NCBI GenBank assembly: GCA_012064415.1
Contig: SSNU01000055.1
Location: forward strand, 682,001 to 746,000
Origin: Gyrodactylus bullatarudis
Lineage: Eukaryota > Platyhelminthes > Monogenea > Gyrodactylidea > Gyrodactylidae
Direction: 5' to 3'
DNA: 64,000 nt
Made by a program: the position numbers and the translations under genes. Numbering within the stretch: position 1 is the stretch's first letter; every line of letters begins with the position of its first letter. The notes under the pieces were generated by a model that was not told where the DNA came from, did no database searches, and saw only the letters and a program-made list of their open reading frames with translations. Shown one piece after another: positions 35,360 to 46,457 of this stretch.

Positions 35360-36934
35360 ATGGAGGAGGAATTTAGGAAGTTTATCAATAACCTTTATCA
35401 ACATTTTGCGAACAACAAAATTTCTGATATGGTCTCCGACTATGAACGTCTACGCTACTTCCAAGCTACCTTTTATAAGAACTCTAGGTTTCCAGCCCCT
35501 TCTGAAATTGATAAAATGATTAAAAGTAACCTTTAATTGGTACTATTTTAGATAAATTCTTCAACTGTCTCTATACTGAGCTTTATTATCGTCATCTCTT
35601 CACGAATCTCAAGGACAAGGCAGTTTTGGAAGACTTCAACAACTCTTTTTCTAATTACATTTGTCTATTCGAATATCTTATTAGTTAGTTGCTCAATTAT
35701 TTATTTTCATTAAGTTCCCGAGAAACCCGTCAATCATGCTTTGCCCAATGAATGGCTCTGGGATTTGATTCACGAGTTTATTTACCAGTTCCAAATCTTT
35801 CATTCTAATGATAACATTGAAAAGTTTCTTGAGGAAAAACCTGACATTTGGCACGTGCGTCACATGATTGAGTATTTGACTCAAATAATCGACAAATCTA
35901 ACATAAATCCTCAACTTATTGCATATGTTAATCAAATGGATGTATCTCAAGCAGCTGGTATTTTCGGTCGCATCGAGCTATACAAAATGTTGGGCTATTT
36001 TAGTCTTGTTGGTCTCTGTCGATTGTACTGCCTTCTCAGTGACTACAGGAGTGCCATTAAGACTGTTGAAAATATTAATTTATCCCAAATAAGCTTGTAT
36101 GATATTGTCCCTGGATGTCTCATCAGTCTAGCCCATTGTGCCGGTTTTAGTTTGATGATGTGTATGCAATATTATGATGCAATCAAATGTTTCTCGAGTA
36201 CGATTTCAACCATTCAAAAGCATGACATAAACGATACTGTTGAAAGAGAACGCATGAAAATTTTAAGTCTTCTATCTGTCTGTCTAACAATTTTCCCCAT
36301 GAATATCGAACAGGAAGTAGACGAAATTTTACGTGAAAAGTTCTCTCAACAACTCTCAGAGATGAAGAAAGGTGTTATCGATGAAATCTTTAAAGTATTC
36401 AATCAAGGTTCAATTAAACCGATTCCCTATTTCGGGGAAGAAGTAAACTTTGTCAAGACCAACATGAAATCTCATGCCTATTACATTTTCCGACAAGAGG
36501 TTCTCAAACAATGTGACCTCATGAGTATTAGATCAGTGTTGAATCTTTATCGTAACATTGACATCTCAAAGATTGCCAATAGTCTGGATATGGTGAGTAT
36601 TTCACAAATTAAATTAGTTTTATTTAAAAAAACTAATAAACTTTCTCATTAATTAAATTAATATTAACCACAGAGTGAATCTAAAGTCATCAGTGATCTG
36701 ATGTGCTTCAAGAAGATGCTCAACTACAACAGTTCAGACTTTGATGCTGATCTCATCCGGGATATGGACTTTTACATTGACAAGAATACAGTCCACGTCT
36801 CAAATACAAAGTTTGACCTTAAATATTTTGACTATTTCATCAAGAGTCTACAGAAACTCGAAAAGACTGATGAAAATCTCAATAAGCTAGAAGCTCAAAC
36901 CTACGAACTGAATGCTGTCTCCAATCACGATTAG
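35360..36934 (+). CDS. EIF3L: Eukaryotic translation initiation factor 3 subunit L
   Basis: Non-core PCI-family subunit of the eIF3 complex at the 40S ribosome. Exons 35360-35525, 35552-35683, 35715-36592, 36674-36934; introns 26, 31 and 81 nt; phases agree; 478 aa (human 564, with a longer N terminus). Seen: LYTELYYRHLF, LPNEWLWDLIHEFIYQFQIF, GRIELYKMLGYFSLVGLCRL (family GRHSLYKMLGYFSLVGLLRL), ALTMYP-like CLTIFPMNIEQ, and the end of the PCI domain with MDFYIDKNTVHVSNTK (family VDFYIDKDMIHIADTK). The start ATG at 35360 precedes the helix aligned with the conserved FIQYFH segment. AATAAA at 36981-36986. Confidence 0.96.
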
Positions 36935-36980
36935 ACTTGTTTCTATCTCTGTCTCTCTCTTTGTATGAATTCAAGAAGCG

Positions 36981-36986
36981 AATAAA
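36981..36986 (+). terminator. Poly(A) signal of eIF3L
   Basis: AATAAA 46 nt past the stop, and 79 nt before the CIAO2B start codon. Confidence 0.6.
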
Positions 36987-37021
36987 TCTTTTGATAATAA
37001 AAACCGTCTTCACCAGTTTAA

Positions 37022-37039
37022 TTATTCTTCTCATTGTAG
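37022..37039 (+). promoter_or_regulatory. Candidate 3' splice (possibly trans-splice) acceptor before CIAO2B
   Basis: TTATTCTTCTCATTGTAG is a pyrimidine-rich tract ending in AG, 25 nt upstream of the CIAO2B ATG and 35 nt after the eIF3L AATAAA. It could receive a spliced leader if this animal uses one, or be a chance acceptor. A second AG follows at the ATGCAG. Confidence 0.35.
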
Positions 37040-37064
37040 ATTTTTATATGACTTGTTGAATTAC

Positions 37065-37595
37065 ATGCAGGAATCAGAGAATGCTGAGCCAAAGCTCTAC
37101 GAGATAGCTCCTCGACTATCCCTCCAAGAAGACAACGAATTCGATCCTGAAGCAAACGAAGAGGCCTACATTAGAGAAGAGATATTTGGTAAGTAACTAT
37201 AATATTTTATCATTCTCCCCCGCCGCCTAGAGCATATACGGGATATAAAGGATCCTGAGCATCCGTTCAGTCTGGAAAGGGTCGGTGTTGTATCAGTCAA
37301 GGACATTGAAATTGAAGATCGTCGCGGAAAGTCGGAATGGGAAAACTGGGTCATGTTACAGGTGTTCTTTACGCCAACCATTCCACATTGCAGCATGGCC
37401 AACCTGATTGGACTTAGCATAAAGATACGTCTACTAAACAGTTTACCCAAGTTCTTTAAAATTCTCGTCAAAATCAAACCCGGTACTCATGTCAGTGAGG
37501 ATGGAATCAACAAACAGCTCAATGATAAAGAGCGAGTTGCAGCCGCCCAAGAGAATCCCTATCTTATGAAAGAGATCAAGAAATGTCTTAAATAA
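37065..37595 (+). CDS. CIAO2B: CIAO2B / MIP18, cytosolic Fe-S assembly targeting subunit
   Basis: MIP18-family (DUF59) subunit of the CIA targeting complex with MMS19 and CIAO1, delivering Fe-S clusters to cytosolic and nuclear proteins. Exons 37065-37188 and 37231-37595; 42-nt intron; 162 aa (human 163). Seen: IREEIFEHIRDIKDPEHPFSLE, FFTPTIPHCSMANLIGLSIK with the conserved cysteine in PHCSMA, LPKFFKILVKIKPGTH, and NKQLNDKERVAAAQEN. AATAAA overlaps the stop codon at 37591. It follows eIF3L on the same strand after 130 bp and ends 33 bp before the convergent CNPase stop. Confidence 0.96.
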
Positions 37596-37628
37596 AATAG
37601 ATTTATCAATAACAATAATCTCGAACAT

Positions 37629-38916
37629 TTATGAAAAATAATAGGCACCGAATTGTCCAATGAATCTGATTGGTTTCTTTAAATCAAGATAAACAAGTGA
37701 TTGACCTTCATAACACGTCAAGGATCCGTAGCAAGTTAGGATTGTCTTGGTCTTTGCTAGAACATGCTCCAGATCGTTTAATCTAAGTTGCTCTATTCCA
37801 CAGTCCACAGCTTTCCCTGTACCACTCACCGCCAGCGTCATATGAGCTCTACTTCCCACATGTCTACTTTCCAAAGTTTCCTTTCCTGAGGAAAAGTTAA
37901 AATAACCATCTTACTTGTGCATACAGTCTTTTCTAGATCATCAACTGCCCAAAGTTCTGGGAGAGATCTTTGAGTTTCCTCATTAAACTGTATTCGTAGA
38001 CCAATTACCTTGTGCGAGAAGTAGATTCCGACAATTTTCAACAGATCTACTCTCCCATTACTCAAGGCGTAGTTCACAACAGAGCGTTTCAAGTATTCGT
38101 TGTATCTCTCGTCAGAGAAGTAACTGGTCACATGAATTGGGTTCTGTGCAGGATGGAGAGAAAGATCATAGATTTGTGCATCTGTTATATTAGACCAGAC
38201 CTGTTTCATAGAATTCGCCTTGAAATTGTCTGAGATCATTATCCCAATTCAAGTTACCCTTTAAAAATTTTTTGAATAAATTTTGCTTTTCAAGATTTGC
38301 AAAGATGTCCAAAAGTTTTCTAGCAAGATCGGATTTCGACAAAAGATTCCCAGGGCATTTTACCTTGGCTATATACTTCAAATGATTTCTTTCAGTTGGG
38401 AGAAACCAGCCGAAATACTTTGGTTTTTTTGTTTGGTAGTTGGTCAACATTCTAGCGATCACTTCACTAGGGACGCCGTGAATATTCTTTGAAGTCAACT
38501 GACGAACCTCGTTAAACCAATCCGTTTTAGGTGTGATAATGTAGATAAAATAACCATAATCCTTGGCAATTTTCAAATAGGGGTTAAAATCATTCAGTTT
38601 TATGTTTGTATTGTCAATAATTAGGGGAGAATGAGAATTTTTCATTGCTTCCAATGCACTTTGCTGGCATAAACTGTGAAAGTAGTGATTTTCCTCTTTA
38701 TGGAAAACATAAACAACTTGATTTGTAGCTTGATCATATTTGTACCGATAATTGTCAGCAGAGATTATCTAGAATTAAAACAACTATACTCACTAACGCT
38801 TGCGGATATTTAGTTTTAATCTTCAAGGCAAGAGTGGATTTTCCCGATCCAGGAGGACCACGTATTATATATAGGATTTTAGTGTAATTATGGATAAAAT
38901 CTAGTGCTTTTTTCAT
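37629..38916 (-). CDS. CNP: 2',3'-cyclic-nucleotide 3'-phosphodiesterase (CNPase) homologue
   Basis: 2H-phosphoesterase fused to a P-loop kinase-like domain; CNPase hydrolyses 2',3'-cyclic nucleotides to 2'-nucleotides. Exons in transcript order 38794-38916, 38258-38768, 37915-38229, 37629-37885, separated by introns of only 25, 28 and 29 nt; phases agree; 401 aa (human long form 421). Seen: Walker A GPPGSGKS (residues 20-27), SADNYRY, IIDNTN (family DDTNH), YIITPKTDWF, KYFGWFLPT, and both 2H motifs HVTSYF (His244, Thr246) and RAHMTLA (His331, Thr333). The C-terminal CaaX prenylation box of vertebrate CNP is absent, so membrane anchoring by that route is not expected. Its role outside myelin, possibly RNA metabolism, is inference. 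Confidence 0.93.
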
Positions 38917-39075
38917 ACTTGCTTAATTGGACCATTAATTAACTTAACTTTAAAATTTTATTTTTTATTCAAAACTGATAATTGAACAAACGAAATTAAC
39001 CCGAAATGTTAACAATACTTTCGTTTAAAATTATTCCAAAATACCCACCAATTTGTAAATAAATATTTTATTTTA
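38917..39075. promoter_or_regulatory. Shared divergent promoter region, CNP / WDR7
   Basis: 159 bp between opposite start codons; AT-rich with no identifiable box. Bidirectional promoter is inferred. Confidence 0.45.
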
Positions 39076-42000
39076 ATGTCAAACGGAGCTACTCTTTTGC
39101 CCGTTGGACTTTGGTCAGAAGAGCCCCTTTCACATTTAATTACTTCCATTCTGGTTTTGCCATCTGGAGATTCTATTGTCACTGGATCCACAGATGCTTC
39201 AGTTATTATATGGTCAATTGAAAATGATTTAGTAATTGATAAAATAATGATTTATCCTATAACAGATTAAGCCTAAATGGTGTGTATACGCTTTATCAGG
39301 ATCAGTTAAATTTATTGTTTATTCTGGATCTATTAGAGGCGATCAATTCGTGACTTGTTTGTCGACATCAAAGTAATTTTCAAAAATATTATATAATGAT
39401 TTATATTTTAACTATGGAAAAAATATTGTTTGATGAAATTTTGATTTTAATTTATTTTTGAATTTCAGTGAATTCTGTCTGATAAAAACCGCAGATGGAT
39501 CATGCCAAGAGTTGAAGATTGATCAAAAATTCCAGCACAAATACATTCAGGTAATCAACTTTTTTTCATTAAATCTCAATTAGTCTCATAAACCAAATAA
39601 TCTTGATTACAACATTATATTGTGTAATGGAAATTATTCAAAACTAATAATCATACACGCGATATCCCTCAATCATTTGTACTATCTGGAAACAAACGAT
39701 CCAAATTGCCTAATCTCTGGCTTTGTAATCTTTGGCTTTCAATCAGCATCTCGTGAGTGGAATTTCATCTCATCCTTTTAATAACTCAAACTTATTCCCG
39801 ACACGTAGAGGATGTGATCCTTGGAATTACAAACAATGGTACAGTGAATCTCTGGACAATAAATGGCCAAGAGTCTTGCGGCCAGGAGATTCTTCCCAAC
39901 GAGACCAAGTCTATCGATAAGAATATAAAGATTATTTGCCTTGATTATTCCATTTCTAATCCCAGAATAGTACTGATCATTACGAATAGTTGTTGGATGA
40001 TTCTCGATGCATTTACATGCCAGATTACTATCACAAAGGAATGTCCTGCCAATGAAATTCTCATCTATGGGTCATTTATCTCTTCCAACTTGGTTGTTAT
40101 TCAAATGAGCTCTGGCAAATGTTTCCTCTACTATGTTGATCACGGGCAAGTTCATGGCTGATCTTGAGAAAATCTACAGAAATCTAAACTTTTAATTTCA
40201 GACCGAAAACGAACACAGTGGCCAATAAAGAGAAGCCTCTCATAAAAACGTCCCTAGTCGCCTTATTATCACCGGTAACTCTTAAAAATTCTAATCATTT
40301 TCCAATCTTAGATTGATCCACTATCAAAGGACTCCTTAGCCAATCATAGATCACAAGATTTTAGTCCTGAGGGTCTAAAGTTATTCACCAAATTGAAGGC
40401 CTCCACAGATTCCGATGGCAATGAGTATATATACCTGCTAACCACAAGTCTTTCAAATAATGGGACAATATTCCTTTGGATCATACCTGCTAATCGAATT
40501 TATGACCTTGAGAATAGGACAGGTAAAAGTCATAATTTTGAAGCATTTCTTCCTTCTAGGCAAATACAGTTTACTGAGACCAAAATCAATCGTTTCCCTG
40601 GCCGATCTCTGGAATAGACTAAAACCAGCTGGACTTTCATCCATTACTCCAAAGGTTTGTTAATTACGAATGAGTAATTCACGTTGTTTTTCAAAAACTT
40701 CTGAATATTCACTAGGAATATTTCAGGGTGTATTCAGAATATCAGAGCGAGTCCAATAATTCAAAATTGATCATTTCTCGTAGTAAAATTCATTGAAAAA
40801 AGTTGGCGCAAACTTGAAAAGTGGTCATCTTTGAATTGAAATTATGCATAACATTTAAAACATGAGGTTCAATAGGGATTTTTTCTTCTTCTCTGATTTT
40901 CGATTCGAGTCAAGGTATAAACTCGAAAAGTTAAAAATGATGACTTACCCTGATGGATTTAAAATTTTAAGGAATCAAACTCGCCAGAAAACCATCCTAC
41001 AGTATCCATTCTAATCTACACCTGTACATCTATGGTCACAAATCAGACGAGTTCATCATCCACTTTAAACCAATCAGATTTCGAGGGTAACCCTTCGCCA
41101 ATACCGCCAAGGCTAGTCATTGGCATGTCTAATGGTGACATTATCGTCTCAAGACTAAAAGACTCTCTGGAAAAGATTCTCTCCCCGCCCAACTCCAACA
41201 TTGAGAGTGAAAGTTTAAATTCTTCTTCGAATAACCCTGGAGAAACACAGTGAGTGTGTTTATTTTTAACTTTTACACAAACCTATGACTATACTATATA
41301 AGAGAGGCGAATAAAATTCAATGCAGAATTACATAAATCACTTTGAATGAACTGTAGTACAGTTTAATTTAAACTTTACTACAATTCATTCAGATTGATA
41401 TTCGTAAAGATGTTGAAATACAAAACTAATTCCATGTTTTATTGTGAATAGATCTTTCTATCAGTATCGCCTCTCTGGTCATAAGGATTCGATTACAAGC
41501 CTTATCCATCCAGCTAGTGAACAGTATAATTGGCATTTGAATAAAAACCTGACCGTTAAATCCTTTAACCCGAATACTTTCTCATCCGATCAAAACTATC
41601 GTTATGATCCAGTTATACTGCTGAGCGCATCTAATGATCTCACCGTAAGAGTGTGGAATATCAATCCAACCTTTGAGAAGGGTAGCTATCGTGGTAATTT
41701 CCTCAAAATGGAGAACGGACACGCTTCTTGCCTTCATATTTTCACCTGTTTCTCCTCACCAGTTGATCAGTTCCTCATTGGACCGCCTTGCCTATCAGAA
41801 GTGACCATAGATCATGGCTCATTTCCGTATCAGGTGAGATAAACACACAATCTACATTGATCTCTTTTAATAGTTTCCCCTTTAAACGTCTTTTTGTTAA
41901 TTTTCTTGAAGAACTACATCATTGGCAAGTGTTCCGATGGTAATTTCACTCTTATCAACATAAGGGATCGCCGAAGTATTATCAGTTGTCCTGACAGTTA

Positions 42001-45000
42001 TGGATCGACATGTCCTAAGAGTAGCACGAACTTGGTCAGCCAATTTGAACATTCATTCATAGTGGCCTTTGGCTGGCGTCTCTCAGAAGGTCTTTTATTT
42101 GTTCTTCGGTCGAATTTAACCATTGTTATCTGGGATGTACACACGGGTAATATTGAAAGGTAAATCAAGCAAATTAATTGGATGTATGAGAGCTATATAT
42201 TTATATAAACCATAAAAACATGTTTAGATACGAGTCAGACTCAACAGCAATCGACATTTGGGAAGGTGTCGAGTGGAAGTGTCTCGTTTGCGATATCAAA
42301 CAACTATTTTCCACTTACAACCAGCCCCATGGTCCCTTTCTAAGGTCCTTCTCAAGGATGGTCTATCATAACTCAATAGCAGGTCGTCTTGGCGAAAATC
42401 TCTGCCAACCTCTATATTTAGCGACAAGCTCATATTCAGCTGGTATACAAAGTAACTTTATAGGTCTCCTTCAACGTGATGGTTTCACTCAAATTAGCCA
42501 AGAACATCGACACTTCCTTTCACCAATGCATTTCTTGAGACTCGGCAGGATAGTTGATAGGCCGTTGAAGCCTGCCTGTCATGTTTTCGCTTGGGATCTA
42601 GAGAGGATTATAAGTTGGTCTATTTAATTTCTTTTTCTCATGAAAAAAATTCAATTACAATTTCTGCTTTATTTAGCTTACATAATGACCGAAAATCATA
42701 CTTATAAGACAGTCAAAGAGATTGTAAGTCTTCTAAAGGCTATTTTCCCCTTTCAAAATGAATGGTAGAATAAATGAGTTATGCAATTAGGAAAATGGAC
42801 CATACAAGTTCTCAAATGCCATTGTTTCCTTGCATTCAGTCGGCATTTTGCTCAAGTTTCTCCTCTCAATTTGCTATTCCTGGAATCGGAATTCATCAAT
42901 GGACAATCTCTTGCGTCAACTGTTGTCGGTGAATTCAGACGGTCGATATATCAGTCTGGAGAATGAGTCCTTGGCCTTTGGGTTTATTTCTGACCGAGGA
43001 TCGATTACCCTGAGTATGCCAGGGTTCATGGGAAAATTACAAGACAAATCATTATGCTCTCTTCGCCATTTCTACTTATCGAATACAATTTCTAGCAATT
43101 TAACTCTGATCAGTTTGAGCTTGTGCGATGTCTTTCTCACGATAACAACAGACCTATCGGAATTCCTACTGGGTGTAAAAATTGATAACTTAAATTCTTG
43201 CTATGAACTCTTCAAGGCCTACGCTAGCTACATTTGCACGGAACATCTCGAATGGATCAATCGTGGCGGCAAGGAAGATCCCTGTCCTATCGTCTTTTAT
43301 TCGCTTTTGGCGAAATGGCAAGATCCCTGTTTACCGATTCGTTATGCTGGGAGAACATTGCTTCTCTCCATTCTGGATACAATTGGCCATCATGGTCGTA
43401 GTCAACTGTTGAAATGGTGGCAACGTCAGCTTCCTCCCTGGCTATTACTTTCATCGAACAGTTCCAACGGGGACACTACAAAATTTGAGCGTAATTCTCT
43501 CAACATTTCAGTAGATTTATCGAGCAGCGATAACAATGGTAAATCTTTAAGTAAAGCCGCTCAAAGTATTCCTTTTGTTGGCTCTCACGGGATCGGATCT
43601 ACAGGCTTAAACGGAGACGGTGAGCCGTTCTCATGGCTTCAAACAGACTTGCACTCAGACTGGTCTAGAATCATCACAGAGCCCTGTATTTGGTATCCAG
43701 TTGTTAACTTTAACCAATCTGAAAAGATTCAATTAGATAATAACGGAATCGCTTTGGTACTCATAACTATCCTACTATTTAGATATTCTCCAAAGAATAA
43801 TCTATTCCTAAACCCTATGATTACCGCCAGAGATAAGGTAAAATAAAAATGATATCCATGTATATACTTTGAAGTAATTTATTGAATATTTTTTAATATA
43901 AAAGCAAATCTACAAACAAAAAACTCTGGATCCGTCGATTGAAAAACTCACCAGTCCCATGGAGAAAGATAAATTTATGAAGTCTTGCCAAAAGTTGATA
44001 ACCTACCAAGGCCTTGCCGTTCCCCTCTTTCAAAAACACGAATTAAAAGATCCCAAGGGTGACAATGCAATCGAGTTGGACCACTCGATATCAAGGAACT
44101 TGTACACCTTTTGCCTTAACTCCCTATTGAATCAATGTAAGTTTTTCATTACTGTTTCATGGTACTCGATTTATATTGATGAAATAAAAATTTTCAACAG
44201 TCCCACTACTAACAGCCAATCATCTCAATTGTGACCCGAAACAGGTTGAAAGCGTTGATGAACATCAACAACGAATTTCATGTTGCATAAACCGGGCCAA
44301 TGAAATTTTGAGGATTCTCGTCTCTAGCCCGGGTCATTCATTGAGTCCTTCGTTTGGCCTGCTGAAAAGGACCTTGGTTGATCTTCTCGGGAGGAACTTT
44401 TTCCTCTGGCAATCATACTCTGATGTTTCCCAACTACTCAACGCTATCTTGACGATTCTTTCTAATTGTAAACTAAACCTCGAACAGAATGAAGTAAGTA
44501 ATGAGTTGAATGGACAACCGCTTACCGATATCCAGGATATGATATTCTCTCTACGTGAATGTTTCTGGTCAATTGGATTCTCGAACCCGCAACTCTTGAC
44601 GATTAACCTCAGTTTGGAGATTAAAAAGGCAAAATCTAATCCGGCCTCAGTTCAACCTATGCCTGGCGATGATAAATCCAAAAGACATACATATGTAAGC
44701 CAAAGATTTGACTAAGATTTGTCTAATACATGATTGATTAAATATTTCATTATTTTTTATACCCTTCTGCCTTGTTAGAATCAATCAATGAACATCAATG
44801 AATATTGAATTCTTATTAGTCAATGTATACTCGATGCTCATTGGTTGATTTTAAACATGAGTAATATCGACTGTACCTCGATAATATATTATATTTAGGC
44901 AAACATATCACAGAATATCGGGATAAAATTAAGTCAAATGGAAATTCTTCACTTGCTCGAGGTCCTGTGTATAACTCGGCCAATGGAAATGTCAGGAGTC

Positions 45001-46457
45001 CTCGTCGACGTCATCGAAGTCATCCTTGTTTGTGTAAATCCAACCAAGTTGAAAGACCGTGGCCTTTTCTACGTAGCTCCTGCCGTTCAAATTTACAGCT
45101 CCATAGCTTCCAGTATTCGTGCACAAAAGATTTGTGTTGGGTCAATGAATGGATCGCTCACATTTTTTGACTACAAAACTGGTCGTTACTATCAGAATCA
45201 GGAGCACAAATATCCTGTTAGTGCTGTAGAATTTCATCCCGATGGTAAATTAATGGCAAGCTATTCAGAGGAGGAAAAAATTGTCAAAATTTGGCAGGTA
45301 ATAAAAAGAAACGATTTACAATAGGATCTCAAGAGAAAAATAGTATCTTAAAGACTAGTGAAAAAAGTTGAAATTAATTGACGATAACGTCGTTCCCTTG
45401 CTACCTGACCGTTTTGTCTTTTGTAGAAAAAGAAACTAAGGATTATAAAAGTGGTAGTGATTGTTTTAATAATTAGAATTGTTATAGTAATGACTCTGAT
45501 ACATCATTTGAAGAAAAAAAAAATTTAGATTACCTTGATAAAAGTAGTTTGGACTCACACAATATTTCGAATACATGTCGTATTCTTCTTCTGGCGTGAG
45601 ATTTTCGAAAAACTTGGGTTCCTTAAAGTCGTGTATGTCCAATCAAGACACTAAACCAATCGAATTTCTTCTCAACTTTAATCAATCTTTGAAACAATGT
45701 CAGGTAGCAAGCGAACAGCTCCCTGGAGAACCATTTGGTTCAAAATTATAATAATTATTAGAGCTTATAAGAGAATTTGAGATGGTATCACTAAAAAATA
45801 ACACCTGATTGAACCGGCTTAGTTGAAACTATAATCTCGTGACGTATATACTGACTTTTAGCATAATTATGATTATAGTATAAACAACTAGTCGAAGAAA
45901 GTTTGGTTGATTTCTCTTCGTGATTATTAGAAAATTAAAATGTTACACACAAAAATTGGACGAATTCTTTTGATTTTATAACAGGCAAATTTTGTTCTTC
46001 GTTGATCACAGTACTTGATTGCCTTGAATCTTCGGAGTTTAGAATGAGTAACGTGATCAATAGCCCTGTACTCAACTAAGCAAATAATGTCCTTTGGCTT
46101 ACTTGTAGACTACAGTCTATAACAAGAACATACAATCCCTTATTTTGTATGCCAAAAACACAGATCCCCTTAATGGGATGTGTATTTGGTTCATAACTAA
46201 TTTATTCTCATCCATAGTTGTCAACAACTGGCCTCTTCTCGGGCATTACAGGCTCCTCGGTAGGGCAACATCTTAAGATGATTTCAATGCATCCTGTCCC
46301 GCCACTCTTTCCCCCAATGAAGACATCAGATTCCATGGGTAATCAAGAGTCTAGGGAATCAAAGTCTGTCTATTCCTTCTCGATCGAATGGATTGACAAT
46401 AAAAACCTCAACATCATCCACATAACTGGAATTACAAGACAAATTAAAATAGCCTAA
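39076..46457 (+). CDS. WDR7: WDR7 / rabconnectin-3 beta
   Basis: WD40 partner of DMXL (rabconnectin-3 alpha) in the complex that regulates V-ATPase assembly on endosomes and synaptic vesicles. Eighteen exons: 39076-39231, 39266-39372, 39469-39550, 39584-39752, 39809-40145, 40202-40274, 40312-40522, 40560-40654, 40972-41249, 41452-41833, 41912-42159, 42228-42613, 42677-42723, 42791-43837, 43905-44136, 44201-44694, 44899-45297, 46218-46457. All phases agree; 1660 aa (human about 1490). Seen: start LLPVGLWSEEPLSH (human IVLWGRKAPTH), several WD blades ending such as VRVWNI and VIWDVHTG, the middle region RWQDRCLE-like KWQDPCLPIRYAG, LVDLLGRNFFLWQSYSDVS, and C-terminal blades with YKTGRYY and LMASYSEEEKIVKIW. 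The intron after exon 5 begins with GC (GCAAGT). The last intron is 920 bp. Confidence 0.95.
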
